This document shows positions 1-12,589 of a DNA stretch of 64,000 nucleotides, one piece after another (position 1 is the stretch's first letter; the number at the start of each line of letters is the position of its first letter). The position numbers were made by a program, and so were the translations under genes. The notes under the pieces were generated by a model. It was given only the letters and a program-made list of their open reading frames with translations, was not told the origin of the DNA and ran no database searches. The stretch lies in contig CM055744.1 in the NCBI GenBank assembly GCA_029465975.1, forward strand, positions 11,069,596 to 11,133,595, written 5' to 3'. The DNA is from Dallia pectoralis. Its lineage: Eukaryota > Chordata > Actinopteri > Esociformes > Umbridae.

Positions 1-680
1 AACCCCAAAATGTCCTTAGAGGAAACGGAAGTATATGGTTACTGCTGTTCTAGGAACTAGGAAATAGCTACATAGTGTAGCAAACACAAGGCCATGGTGA
101 AAGTTAAATTATGTGTTTTATCAATTATTTTTTTTACATTTAACTCGGTAATTGACCTAATTCTTAACAATCGTAAGACCCAACTTTGGTTCAAATTTCT
201 TTGTATCTAAGCGAATGAACAGAATCCGTTCTGCCTCACTCGACTCTCAACCGGGCGGCCCTGCTCGACTCTCGTTCCCCCGTAGACTATAGTTTTCCCC
301 CGTAGACTATAGTTTTCCCCCGTAGACAAGAGTTTCCACTGTAGACTCGTAACTAACAGAGCATCAAATAAATAACAGATTCTTTCAATAGACCCGTCAA
401 TCAGCAATCGTTTAAGAATTAAAGGAGTCAAATTTCCAGTAGGCCTACAGAGTAAAAACATCCTACCAGACCAAAATTTAAAAAAAATTGTTTAAGCACA
501 AGGGTGAGTCGATTTGTCTCTTTAGTTATGATACTATAATCTGTGTATGTTCCATTCACCTTAATTGCAGCCATTTCACAAAACAAGCCTTACAATTCAA
601 CTGATTAATCCTGGCTGAATGCCCTTATCCTATCATGGCCCTTCTGGTCATAGGGGTCATTTTATCCCTAGAGGGGGAGG
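1..680. other. No gene seen; short 22-bp tandem repeat
   Basis: AT-rich non-coding sequence with no recognisable exon on either strand. Positions 257-335 hold three to four imperfect copies of a roughly 22-bp unit built around cccccgtagactatagtttt. Open frames here are short and compositionally random. If the ppp1r16b gene continues leftwards, this is likely intron 2 or beyond. Confidence 0.6.
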
Positions 681-681
681 A

Positions 682-715
<34 letters not shown>

Positions 716-864
716 CGAAATAGAGCGAGAGGGAACAAGAAACACTCAGGGTTGCTGAATAGGCACTTGGTGGCCTGTACATGCTGGAGCACATGCTATT
801 CTACTTAGCACACTTCAGCGACCACTCTCCCTCCAAACGACTGGCATGAGAGAGAATTACACAC

Positions 865-914
<50 letters not shown>

Positions 915-1320
915 CGTGTCACTCAACTGTAACTGAGAAGATGGAGAACTGCACAAGTCAACTGACAAACATTCCACGCGCTTCCAACTGAGACAACAAA
1001 ATAAAGTTGCCTTAAACAAGAAAATAGATTTTATGGTACACTTGGGAAAAAAAATTGTACAAAACAAATCTTGTAAAACTGAAAAATGTTCACATATGTT
1101 GACACATGTTGTTTGTCTCCCCGTTGGGAAAACGTGTTTAGCATCTTGCATGAAAAACCTGCAGTAAAAACAATAAACACAAGGTTGTGATGAAAGGGTG
1201 TTTTATGGATTGCAGCTTAAGTAGCTGAAAGTTGGGTGATCTCTTTCCTCTTTCCCCGATTCCTCTCATCATCCCCCCCTCCGCACGCACGCACACACAC
1301 ACAGACACCACACACACACC
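681..1320. repeat. Microsatellite cluster (GT/GA/CA)
   Basis: There is (TG)n followed by (GA)n at 681-715, a (TG)n run of about 50 bp at 867-918, and an interrupted CA tract at 1287-1320. Between them is ordinary AT-rich sequence. An open frame across the TG run encodes only a His-Thr repeat and is not a gene. Confidence 0.9.
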
Positions 1321-1499
1321 CTTTTGGTTTCCATGGAAATAAGAGTTAAGTTGAATCAGGGAGCTCCCTAAGGAATTAGGATGAAGGCAGGAGAGGCAAG
1401 GCGAGAGCAGAGTAGAGCAGTATTGCTGTTTCAATTGAACATTTGGCAGAATAAACATGGTGTGTATTTAGTGTAAGTAAATACAAAACATCGGGGAAA

Positions 1500-1715
1500 T
1501 TATGAATGCAGTGGCCCTCAAAAGTATTTGCCTTGGACTTCACAACCCATAATCCAACTGGATTTAATTAAGAGTTTTTGCCACTGAGAAACACAGGTCC
1601 TGAAATAATTCACACTGAAAATCCTGACCTCCAATCCTGACCAGCTTCCTAGTCCCAGCGACTGAAAAGCATCCCCATAGCAAGATGCTTCCACCACCAT
1701 ACTTCTCAGTACGAT
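1500..1715 (-). mobile_element. Tc1/mariner transposase relic
   Basis: Read on the minus strand, the sequence near 1675-1715 gives a degenerate Tc1-type transposase motif (YGGGSI, compare the usual KHGGGSIM before the second catalytic Asp). Flanking sequence matches the usual style of fish Tc1 remnants. There is no intact frame and the termini are not resolved. A similar fragment occurs near 29560-29680. Confidence 0.45.
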
Positions 1716-4700
1716 GATCTGCAGTGTTAAGCTTTAAAATGCAGTGTTAAAATTGCACTTAGGGTTGAGGCCAGAAAGGCCAGTTACCCATTCAGATGCC
1801 ATAAGCCTTGTGTTTAGGTCTTACCCCTGATCGGTGCATGTTTGTGAACAAATCACAGATTTGATGCGAATGTTTGTGTCTTCATGATGTCGTTTTGGAA
1901 TTGTATTAAACAACCAAATGTGTGACCTCCTTGAGGTTTATTTAGCTTATGATCATGTTAGACACTTTTTTGCAAAAATTTCTCCTAAAGAAATTGGTTG
2001 CACCAGAGCTCATTTAGGTCGCTCGTAGCAAAGGGGTGAATTCTTCTGCAGTTAATTATTTGTAAATACAATTAGACACGTTTTCCTATTTTATTTGACA
2101 AAATGGACTTTGTGGTGATATATATATTTTTTTTCTGGGACATACAAGGCAAAGAATATATTTTGTTAATATGCTTATTGTAGGATACATAGTTGGTCAA
2201 TAATTTCAATAATTTGCTAGGCATTAATAAGCCCAACACATCTTCCATTAGTCTATGTCATGACTCTCCGATCCAGACTATTAGATGTTTGTTAGCAACA
2301 TTGTTCTCAGCCTGTTAGTTCTGCCCCGTTGGTCTCGTGATTCCAGTGACCATAGCGTGATGATTCACGTTGGTGTCATGGGTGCCAAGGACAAAGGCAT
2401 AGCAGAGCCTGTGTGAGCCAGCCCTAGCCGTTAGAGGGAATGATGCCCTTCAAAGCTTGCTTTCTTCACAGGCCTAGTTGGACAAACTGAAGAGAACTTT
2501 GGAATGTCACTGTGGAGATAAACAGTTCAGTGGAACTAGAAAACGAAACGTTACTGGGAAAGTAATAGTACATTGTTATAATTGAATATGATAGCTTGTT
2601 GCGGTCCATCTCATTATTTGTAATCATATTCCAGCCCACTTGGATATCCTCTCAAGAAAATAATTTTACAGTCGAATCTACATAACGATCTCTAGTACCT
2701 ATTGACAGACTAGAGAAATTATGGCCCAGGTGGGTGTCTTGTTTGGAGCTACAGACCCAACAGCATGGCAAGACAGTATTCGTATGTCAGCCACAGACAC
2801 AAACAGCTAAGACTGATTAACAAACCGTGTCAGTGGCTAACTGCTTTGAGCAACATTCAAGTCACACTAGCTCAACTTTAAAGTCTTGACCAGGATTTAA
2901 TAGTACAACTGTCAAGCACCGACAAGGCTTTGTTGTCCGAAATATTTAAGGACAAAGGTCATTAGTCAGGGGTCTTACTCAGTATCCTGAACTCATGTGG
3001 CCTGGAACTCGTGACCTCTCAACTGCTGAGCTAGCAGACAGGATCGTTGAAGTGAGAATACACTTTTCACTTCTAATCATTTAGATTAGTCATTTCTGAT
3101 TAGTAGAACTTTTAAATAAGCTTGCAGCACAACACTGACTGGCAGACATACAGCAGATTTCATATAACGATTCCCAGAATCTTAATTTTGTCCAGATTTT
3201 CTTTTTTTTTTTAAGGAAGGTACTGTGACTTACTGACTGCAGGCTAGATTAGGAGTTGAGATAAGGATAATTTGTTAAACACTTGTATTTAAGAAAAATT
3301 AGGAGAACATTACATATGTTGCAGTTTAATATTTAAAATTTTCACTATTAAAGCAAACTTCACATCATAGACATTCATCATCTTTCCATCGTTCTGCCTA
3401 TGAAGTGGCAGTCTGTGTGTGTGTGAGTGTCAGAAGAGGGGAACAGATAAGGTACTTTGTGGTCACAGTACAACTGTCATCTCTTCCGGCTGCTTCCAGA
3501 GGTAGGAAGAGATCTGCTGAGAGACCTTCACTTCTACAGGCCAAATTTCACAGGGGGAAACGATAAAGCAGACCTGTAGTTCCACTTTTATTCTGAAGCT
3601 CTCAGTACTGGCTTCAAAAAAGCACTAGCTCCTCTAAAATCCATGTGAATCATACAGACACCCCAGTTGGAGATCTCCAGTCATTATTCTTACCCAGTGT
3701 GTCTAGGGCTGCCAAGTAGGGCAGTGATCTAAGTCACAGGTACTAAAAACAGCTGCTGCAATGCAGCCAAGATGTCTAATCCAAGTTACAGCACAGTGTC
3801 TGGGGGTTCCTTAGAAAGCAGTGCAATTTGGTTACAGCCCCATCAGAGGAATCTCTGTGTACTCTAGCAACTCCTTGTCCACGAACTGCGCAGTGAGAAA
3901 AACGTAGAGCCCCAAAAAAGCTCCAGGGGAGATGTGCATCAAAGCACATGGTTCATTCTCCAACTTTCCTGAAACATGGAGAGGGTTCGGTGGCCATTAT
4001 CGAAGAATAAAATTGGGAAATACTGGTAAAAAACCTCTACCCAGCGACAGCCTGTTTCACATCAACACACATACACGCACGCACACACACACAGCACAGA
4101 ACCGAATGCCAAAAGATTTTCATGGACCCTAGCCATCGATTGTTCACGTTGGTACCATCTAGCAGACTGAGACAGTTCAGTAGCATAAATACTGGGAAAA
4201 GCCTCTACCCCTAAGCCATCAGACTGTTAAAGAAACATTGGGCAATTTCCATTAAATGTTCTCAAGTGCTTGGTATTTTGAGTTACATTAGTATTTAATG
4301 TGCCCAGTCATTATACAGGGACAGAACCCAGTGTGGACTTTTTCCAGAGCTACTTTATTTACACACACTGCATGTTCTCATATTTTACTGCCTGTGTAAG
4401 TGTGACCGCCTGGCTGGCTGGCAGGCAGTAAAAGGCCCGATGCCGTGGCCCAGAGGATATCCAGGAAGTTCAGTTCACGTCAAATCCCACAAAGCCAAAG
4501 TTCATCAGATGAAAATGCGTATCTGTATACTCACAGGTTAAGTAATGTAGCTGGTCATTACAGTGGCTAATAGCCAGGTTCCCTCCCCCACATATCCCTC
4601 TACCATATATATATCCCCCTCCCCCCATACATCTCCCCCCCATCCCCCATACATCTCCCCCATCTCCCATACATCTCCCCCACATACCCATCTCTTCCTG

Positions 4701-5150
4701 TTACTGAGTAGCAGTTCGAGGCAGATAGAGCACAGAGACTGAGCCCAGATTAAGAGAATCCAACAATCCCCAGTTAACCAGCTGCCACGGGAACACACAG
4801 GCCGACACGCATACAGGCATACAGGCATACAATACAGGCAGACACTCGCAGTCACACACCACACCGCACGCGCACACGCAAGTTAACCAACACACACACA
4901 CTAACCATTTAAACTCAAGAGCAATTCCAGGGTTACACCATGATTTCAAAACTAAAATGTTCAGGCTAAACAGGATACAAAACCAAATCATTTAATTGAG
5001 AATCAACACATACAACACCTTCAAGGTCTACTCTGAACTTGTTTTACAGACAATATAAAAAGCACATTTAGTTGAAGAACAGCTCTGAAGAAACGATTTA
5101 TGTAGGAATTATGGGTAAGACATTCATTTGTTTAGGGAAGTGTAAATATT
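1716..5150. other. Non-coding sequence with simple repeats
   Basis: No exon or recognised mobile element could be supported. Simple-sequence patches are GT at 3415-3427, CA at 4065-4095, a C-rich tandem repeat (units containing catacatctccccc) at 4585-4690, and CA-rich sequence at 4795-4900. The open frames here read through these low-complexity patches. Confidence 0.5.
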
Positions 5151-5152
5151 CA

Positions 5153-6030
5153 TTCTGTATTTAGGTTACAGTATACATGAAGCAGCAAACAGGTGAACTA
5201 GCTGCTAGCATCTGTAAAATAACTGAAATGTCAAATGTGTCAGCTAAAATAAGTTAAACGCTAGTTTGGTCACTGAACTATAGTAACTTTAGTAGATCCA
5301 AATTCCATAACAGAGTGACATCATCACATTCCCTATTGGCTAATACACAGATGAGCCAGAATACAGGAGTAATGACCTAAGTGACTGATCAGATTCTAAA
5401 CATTATGACCAGACATCTGGGTCAGAGCATCTCTGAAACGGCTTGTAGGGTTCTCCTGGTCAGCACCTATACCAACCGGGGTCTGATACAAACCACAAAC
5501 CAGCGACAGAGAGTTGGGCGTCCAAGGCTAATTTATGTGTGACGGCAACAAGCTATCCTGTCTGGTCCGAACCAACAGAAGGTCTATTGTAGGAAAGTCA
5601 CAGAAAATGTTATTGGTGGCTACAGGAGGAATGTGTCACAGCCCACAGTGCATCACGCCCTGTTGCGTATGGGGTTGTGTAGCCACAGACCAGTCAGTCA
5701 GTGCATGATGACCCCTGTCCACTGTTAAAAGCACCTACAACGGGCACACGAGCAGTGAAAGAAGGTTGTCTGGTCCACTAACTCCTGTTGCCTTGAATAC
5801 CACGTGGACGGCTGGCTAAATGTGCGTCCTTGTCTACGCTGGACCAACATGTTGCGGCTCCTCCTCGCAACGTACAGAACCCGAAGGACATGTTGCTTTA
5901 ACATGGTTCTGCCTTGTCTTGAAGTCAGACACCACAAGACATCTTCAGGGGTCACGTAGAGTCCATGCCCCGGCGGGTCTGCTCGGTTTTGGCGGCACAC
6001 GGAGGACAAACAGCATTTAAGGCAGCTACT
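5153..6030 (+). mobile_element. Tc1-like transposon copy A (unexpanded, decayed)
   Basis: From about 5349 the sequence matches, by recall, a common fish Tc1-like family in sense orientation. It starts with a gatgagcca-type terminal sequence, then the gggtcagagcatctctgaaac segment of the transposase N-terminal region. Later segments include gttgtgtagccacagaccag and the C-terminal region near 5940-6010. A central block is deleted and there are stops throughout. The 190 bp to the left (5155-5345) is also present next to the related copy at 13.84 kb, so the two are parts of a duplicated segment. At the site where other copies carry a 20-bp array (near 5460) this copy has only short single sequence. 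Confidence 0.7.
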
Positions 6031-6144
6031 CTTAATGTTTTCTTTGGGGTACATTTCTAATGGGTATGTGATATATAAAAAGGAATTCTAAATCCTAGAT
6101 CAAAAAGAGACGATATATACTGCATGCTATTTGTTATTATTAGT

Positions 6145-6480
6145 AGGGATGAGAATCGTTGAAAATATGACAACAGTAAAATTATATCAGAATCAAAATG
6201 TCCAAGACAATGTCCACATTTTTCCAACAACAAATAAAATAAAAAATATACATAAATAATAAATATTCTGCTTTACACAACAACAAAATAGAATCGACAG
6301 CTCTTCTTAACAGTGGCAACAGCAGGCTGCACTGAATTGTTTTATTATTGTCAACAATAGAGACTTGGTATGAAGTTATTGTGAGCTCACCATGCTTAGC
6401 TTGGGTGGTAGAGGGTGATTGTCTGGGTCTGTGTGCCCCCTGGCCACAGTTATATTACATTTTACACAATCGATAACCAT
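6145..6480 (+). mobile_element. Short non-autonomous DNA transposon, copy 1
   Basis: The block begins near tagggatgagaatcg and contains the string attattgtcaacaatag. It recurs in inverted orientation at about 19070-19425, with matching segments in reversed order across more than 200 bp (for example 6310-6370 against 19190-19255). No coding capacity is visible. The terminal sequence resembles hAT-type non-autonomous elements, but I cannot establish the superfamily. Confidence 0.55.
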
Positions 6481-7415
6481 TTTATGGGACGTTGTCCGTT
6501 CCCTGTCATTCTAAATTAGGAGAAATCAGATGCCTTCGTGCCCCATTTGTCAAATCGGATATCGGAAAACGAGAACAGTCAAAGCAGGTAGGGTTTCCGA
6601 ATGAGTAGCGTTTATTTACTTTATTGTAGTGAAACAAGCGAGCGATTGTTAACGTTAGATTTTGGCAGCCGGAGTAGGAAGCGTTTCCACCTCAAAGAGT
6701 ATCAATAGCAGTATCGATAAGCTCTGACCTTTTGAGCTCGGGTTTTGAGAAATATGGAACCGGTTCCTTAATAGAACGGGGTCTCCATCCCCATCCCTTT
6801 TCTGCAGGGGCTATTACTGTATGTATTTGTCTGTTTATCAAAGACATACAAAGTGGTGGCGTGGCCACAAAAATCTAGTTATGAAAACACCAGGATATTC
6901 ATTTATGGAAAGCAACTGAAAAGTTGAGTAGATCAACACAGAATAAAACCCTAGCAATGAGACAAGATCCAGGCTGGATTTAAAGTCAAATCAGCAAAAA
7001 CAAAAGCTCAACTGAAATGTCCCAGAATGCATTACATTTTCTGATTTCCCATCAGACTTTGTAAGTCATCTGAATTAACATGGTTTTACATGGCAACTAA
7101 GGAAACATTCTAGGTATTTCTTTAAGTTAACAAATCATTTTAATCTTTATTTCGATCCTATCCAATTAAAGTATTCCAGAAAAGATATCCCTTGGGTTCC
7201 GGTGCTTTTAAAATCTAAATATAGAACATTTGGAAAAAATTATGTAAAACGTGTATGGCTAAAATTATGAATGAAAATGTGCAGCATGCTGCATTAAATC
7301 ACACAAAAAAAAAATCCCACCTACTGAGTCAGAACATAGAAAATTCATTTTAAAAGGAGAATTAAGGCTATATGCATATGAACCAAACAGCCGCTCGAGC
7401 ATAGGGATTCTCATT
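6481..7415. other. No gene or repeat recognised
   Basis: AT-rich unique-looking sequence without plausible exons. Likely intronic to the ppp1r16b-like gene on the minus strand if its intron 2 extends this far. Confidence 0.4.
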
Positions 7416-7419
7416 AAGT

Positions 7420-8014
7420 CTACGTGGTACCAGAGCAACCTAGGCCGAAGGTCGATTTTGTGATCATATCATCTGATCTGAGGCCGCATGTTTTGGACAC
7501 TCGGGTGAAGAGAGGGGAGGAGCTGTCAACTGATCACCGTCTGGCGGTGAGTTGGAACAGAGGGTGGGCGAAGACCCCGGACAGACCCGGTAAGCCCAAA
7601 TTGTAGTGCAGGGGGAACTGGGAACGTCTAGAAGAGGCCCCTGTATGAGAGATCTTGAAATAACACCTCCCGTGGAGTTATGCTGGCATCCCTGTGGAGG
7701 TTTGGGGCATTGAACCCAAGTGGGCAATGCTCAAAGCTTCCATTGCTGAAGCAGTTCGCTGTGGTCTCAAGGGCTTAGGTGCCTCAAGGGGCGGCGACTC
7801 TACAACACTGTGGTGGACATTGGTGGTCAGGACACAGTTGTGATGAAGAGAGCTGAGCAAGAACGCAAAACTCTCGACCTACCGGTCAACCTGCGTTCCT
7901 ACCCGCACCTATGGTCATGAAGGCTGGGTGATGACCGAAAGGAACATTTTGGGATCCCCTGCTAGAGCTGCTGCCCCCGCGACTCGACCACGGATAAGCT
8001 TTTGAAGATGAGAT
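7420..8014 (+). mobile_element. Rex3 (RTE-clade LINE), 5'-truncated fragment
   Basis: It starts inside the endonuclease domain and reads FVIISSDLRPHV, then STDHRLAVSW, which match residues of the larger Rex3 copy at 31.1-34.3 kb. It then jumps through internal deletions to the element's 3' end. It closes with gaagatgagat, the GATG-type tail of this family. An in-frame stop follows LEEAPV, as in the larger copy. It is on the opposite strand to that copy. It is a dead fragment, typical of 5'-truncated target-primed insertions. Confidence 0.85.
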
Positions 8015-8654
8015 AAAAAAATACAAATATAGCCGTTTCTGACAGTAGATACATAAAGCACCAAGCTGCGGTTCCCTACTTCATTGAGATGAGTTTAGAA
8101 TTCACTTTTTTATTTACCAATTAATTTACCATGAAATAATCAAATAGAATTTCTTAAATAGCGACAAGATAGCCTGGGTGGCTTTCATCTCTAATTAGCA
8201 CGGCAACATACTAAACCAATGAATCTGACAACATTCTAAACTAACGGACATTGCAAAAGTGCCTCCACAAAAGTATAAAGTAAAACAATTAATAATAATG
8301 CTTAATTTAGAAAAAAATAATGATCTGAAAAATGACACAAAAAAAAAAATTCTGAAAACCAGTAATACAGTCAAATCTTGTTAAAACTTTATTCTTAAAG
8401 TAAGACAAATACATTGTTGTTTTAACTTGTTTTCAGAAGTTTTGGCTCCCCGATTTTTTTTTGCATTGCAGGCCCTGAAACAATTTGATTGGAGTGGTTT
8501 TACAGGTAATATTGCATTCGGTTATCACCACATCAATACTAATGGTTTCTTCCTGACCACAGGTTTGTGAACATTTGACAGGGTACTCTGAGGGAATAAG
8601 GGCTTCTGGGTAACATGTGCACACATTACAGTGCCTGTGTGTTCGCAGTCTTAC
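8015..8654. other. Intron 2 start of ppp1r16b-like gene; no exon seen
   Basis: AT-rich sequence immediately 3' (in gene direction) of the coding exon. No ankyrin-repeat exon is visible on the minus strand here. Confidence 0.5.
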
Positions 8655-9118
8655 CTTCGTCGGGGTCGTTCCGTGCCGAGGCCTCCAATAGAGCAACGCT
8701 AGCAGCAAACGACACGTGCCGTTTGGCCTCCATGGCTGCAGCGTGATTGGCGTTCCTCCTCTTGTCTGCCTTGCGCTTCTTATTCTGCATTTCCTTCTCA
8801 TACACGGCCCATCTCTTCAGCTGCTGTGTGCGCCGCTTCTGGGCTGCCCTCAGTCGCTCCAGGCTTGGCACCTTGTCCAGCTGCTGCAGCTCAGTAAGGA
8901 GCTCCAAGTGGTTGGCCATGGTGGAGCCAGGTGGGCGGAGCCAGGTGGGCGGAGCCTGGTGGGCTGTCAGACAGGATCAGGGCAGACAGGTGGGCCAATG
9001 GTTGGAGACTGGAGATGGTACTAGCGCTGATGTGGACAGATGCACCTTCCACTGTAGTGGCTTCCTACCATCATCATTATCATCTTCCTCCTACTGCTCA
9101 GCACTTGAACCAGGTCAC
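8655..9118 (-). CDS. ppp1r16b: PPP1R16B-like (TIMAP) first coding exon, partial gene
   Basis: Coding runs from an ATG at 8919 (ccaccATGG, a strong Kozak context) to 8655: 88 codons plus one base, ending GAAG|GTAAGA, a good donor. The translation starts MANHLELLTELQ, continues KVPSLERLRAAQKRR and ends near VALLEASARND. By recall it closely matches the N-terminus of PPP1R16B and less closely PPP1R16A. These are membrane-associated targeting subunits of protein phosphatase 1 with ankyrin repeats and a C-terminal prenylation motif. R-H-V-S-F (residues 67-71) fits the RVxF docking motif for the PP1 catalytic subunit. The 5' UTR continues to an acceptor (ttctctttaatag|g) at 9119, so the exon is about 8655-9118. 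The ankyrin exons should follow to the left but are not seen. The 1 kb of sequence upstream of the acceptor is a minisatellite. Confidence 0.85.
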
Positions 9119-9119
9119 C

Positions 9120-10137
9120 TATTAAAGAGAAGACACATGTGAGGTGTGAGGGAGGAGAGAAGACACGTGTGAGGGAGAGTGAGGACACGTGTGAGGTGTG
9201 AGGGAGAGAGAAGACACGTGTGAGGGAGAGGGGAGACACATGTGAGGTGTGAGGGAGGAGAGAAGACACGTGTGAGGTGTGAGGGAGAGAGAGGACACGT
9301 GTGAGGGAGAGGGGACACGTGTGAGGGAGAGAGGAGATACGTGTGAGGGAGAGAGGAGACACGTGTGAGGGAGAGAGGGGACACGTTTGAGGGAGAGAGG
9401 GGACACGTTTGAGGGAGAGAGGGGACACGTGTGAGGGAGAGAGGGGACACGTGTGAGGGAGAGAGGGGACACGTGTGAGGGAGAGAGGAGACACGTGTGA
9501 GGGAGAGAGGAGACACGTGTGAGGGAGAGAGGGGACACGTGTGAGGGAGAGAGGGGACACGTGTGAGGGAGAGAGGGGACACGTGTGAGGGAGAGAGGGG
9601 ACACGTGTGAGGGAGAGAGGGGACACGTGTGAGGGAGAGAGGGGACACGTGTGAGGGAGAGGGGACACGTGTGAGGGAGAGAGGGGACACGTGTGAGGGA
9701 GAGAGGGGACACGTGTGAGGGAGAGAGGGGACACGTGTGAGGGAGAGGGGACACGTGTGAGGGAGAGAGGGGACATGTGTGAGGGAGAGAGGGGACACGT
9801 GTGAGGTGTGAGGGAGAGAGGGGACACGTGTGAGGGAGAGAGGAGACACGTGTGAGGGAGAGAGGAGACACGTGTGAGGAAGAGAGAGAGGACACGTGTG
9901 AGGGAAAGAGGAGACACGTGTGAGGGAGAGAGGAGACACGTGTGAGGTGTGAGGGAGAGAGGAGACACGTGTGAGGTGTGAGGGAGAGAGGAGACACGTG
10001 TGAGGTGTGAGGGAGAGAGGAGACACGTGTGAGGTGTGAGGGAGAGAGGAGACACGTGTGAGGTGTGAGGGAGAGAGGAGACACGTGTGAGGTGTGAGGG
10101 AGAGAGGAGACACGTGTGAGGGAGAGAGGGGACACGT
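9120..10137. repeat. ~24-bp minisatellite with 37 CACGTG sites
   Basis: Tandem units of about 24 bp carry the core gacacgtgtgagggagaga, with a longer variant holding an extra gtgtgagg. I count 37 CACGTG palindromes. The plus strand is almost all purine outside that core, so on the minus (gene) strand it is a pyrimidine-rich tract. It ends at the predicted splice acceptor of the ppp1r16b-like coding exon. All three minus-strand frames are open only because the unit lacks stops; they are not proteins. Confidence 0.95.
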
Positions 10138-10548
10138 GTCTTTTGAAATGTTTTTTGACAGACAGAGAAAAACACAGCAGCCATCCATACAGAGGAAAAT
10201 CCTTTAACCTACTTAACATAAAAACTAAAAGACTTTCCACAAAAACTAACCATCGTCGTTGTCTAAAAATACTCTGAGAGAAGATGGCAACTTTAAATTA
10301 CAGCTGCTGACTAGGGTTTAAGAATAGACTTCAGTACTGAGGAAACACAGACACAACGCTGAGGAAATGTTTGCTATTGCTTTGTGTGCTTAATGCCTAC
10401 CTGTTAAAGTTTCATTTGAAGAGAGCTACTTAACACTAATCTGGTACACCCTACTGTAGTATAGTGTAATACACACTCAGTTGACAGGCTCACTGTGACA
10501 AGCATGACACAACACGCACACGCCGCCGCACACGTCAGATGCCACCTC
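10138..10548. other. Spacer in intron 1; nothing recognised
   Basis: Unique-looking sequence between two minisatellites with no exon or element I can support. Confidence 0.4.
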
Positions 10549-10815
10549 ACACACCAGAGGCAGCGCATACAGACGCCAGAGGCAGAGCATACATACGCCA
10601 GAGGCAGCGCATACATACGCCAGAGGCAGCGCATACATACGCCAGAGGCAGCGCATACATACGCCAGAGGCAGCGCATACATACGCCAGAGGCAGCGCAT
10701 ACATACGCCAGAGGCAGCGCATACATACGCCAGAGGCAGCGCATACATACGCCAGAGGCAGCGCATACATACGCCAGAGGCAGCGCATACACCAAACACA
10801 GCGCATACACCAGGC
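10549..10815. repeat. 22-bp minisatellite
   Basis: About eleven copies of a 22-bp unit centred on acgccagaggcagcgcatac, nearly identical, with divergent end copies. Because 22 is not divisible by three, open frames exist on both strands as an artefact. Confidence 0.95.
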
Positions 10816-12460
10816 ATGTAAAAGCTATATTTAAATATTAATGTGAGTGTAGCCCTGCAAGAATTTGGTCTCTTCGTAACCTTTAGATAGCCAATAACAA
10901 GCAGGCCCAGACTTCTGCTAGAAGTCTCTCAGCAGTTTACCCAGAAAAAATAAGTCAGAACGTCTAAAGCAACTGGCAAATACCAGAGAAAGATGGGCCT
11001 CAATTCGTTCAAATAAGCAGGACTTTGTATCTTTAACTTGTTTAAGACACTTCTGACTTATAACTTTCCTTTTTGGTGCGAGGCCCGTAGCCTGACTGTT
11101 TTACAATTCTCTGGTATCCTGTTGAAACTAGATGTCTGTCGATTGTCAGCGTTAGCCCCGACTCAAGCTGGTAACCACATCCTGACCTACAGGCTATCAT
11201 TGAAAGCAAGCTTAAACCTCATCAGTATCAGTGTTCAAACAAATCTGTACACTGAATGAACCCAACCTGGGCCGTCCAGCTACTAAATTAACATTGGGTC
11301 TTGAGAATGGCAGGAATAATATGAGCAAACATGGTCAAAACACAGCCCCGACATCATAATCCTTACAGGCATTGCATTCAATCATGACAAGGAGTCTAAT
11401 TATAAGTCTGAGTGTTCAGTTACATAACATTGTTTTACTGCTTCTGGTTGACATTTTTCAGTGGGAGATAACATGACTGGAGGAATCCTCGGTATTTTAC
11501 GTTTGTGGGACAGTTGTTGTCTGTCTTCCTTATTTGTCACGTTTTGCACGTAATCACAACAATGAAATGTAGCTACTGCTTTGGCAAAAAAGGCAAATTG
11601 GTAGCCATATAAATAAAAAGGACTCAAATAATTATTTGTCCTGGACTATGGAAAATGTATGAGAGTTTGATTCCACTTAGAAACCGCTAAGTAGCGCTGT
11701 AAGCGGTGAAAGGATAGCCTCATTTCAACCCGTCCTCAACTGAAAGAACCACAACCAACTGATGTCTCTCACAACATCTAACGACAGACAGCTAGAAGCC
11801 AATTTCCTTCTGTCAGCTTGACGGTGTAGAGTCACTGAATACGGAGAAATGTGCGTGAGCACGCATGCATTCTCCAAAAGCTGCCAGGTGTGATCGTTTT
11901 TTACCGGCACTGCTTTCACCAACAAATCTTTGAAGACTGTGTTGACAACAACATGAAGCGCAAAGGCAAAATCAAAAAAAGCATCCGCAGCTAAGAGAAA
12001 TGCAATGCATAAACACAATAACTAACAATGCATGAGAAAGCACAAAAAAACGTTTTAGGAAACACTTAACGTCCTAACCGCTACAGAACATGTATAGCTA
12101 AATCACACTTTCGCATCTGACCTACTTCTATTTCAGAAACATTTCTCTCGTTTACCACATTCCTGTGCCAAACATGTATCAACATTTTCCTGTGCCAAAC
12201 ATGCATCAACATTTTCCTGTGCCAAACATGGACCAAAATATCATTTTGTGGCAACATTAAAAGTTATTCATATTCAAAGTAAGATCTTACTACCCAAAAT
12301 AAATTCATGAGTCATGACCTTTGCGATAACCACAAAAAAACTAAATCTAGTTGTAAGTTTTAACCAAAACAGTGGAGTGTAGGCTTTGGTGGTGGTAAAG
12401 TGGGAGATTTGTAAAAAGTAAAAAAAAAGTAAAAAGGAAATAACTCAATTTTGCGTCACG
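10816..12460. other. Intronic sequence; three-copy short repeat
   Basis: No coding signal was found. Positions 12160-12232 contain three copies of a 27-28 bp unit with the core ttcctgtgccaaacatg. The rest is unremarkable AT-rich intron. Confidence 0.5.
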
Positions 12461-12589
12461 GTGCCATAACCTGGGGATGACGCATGATTGGAGCCAATTT
12501 CCTCATGATTGGATCCAAAATGGACAATAACACAAAGCACGGCTTCAAACCACGCAAGAACCATTTAGGATAGAAGCAGTCAGCTGGTA

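Noticed and set aside
9021..10240. Long minus-strand open frames of 357-387 codons (Ser/Leu/Pro/His repeat protein)
   Set aside because: They are translations of the 24-bp minisatellite in three frames; there is no codon structure, start context or homologue, and the region lies in an intron.
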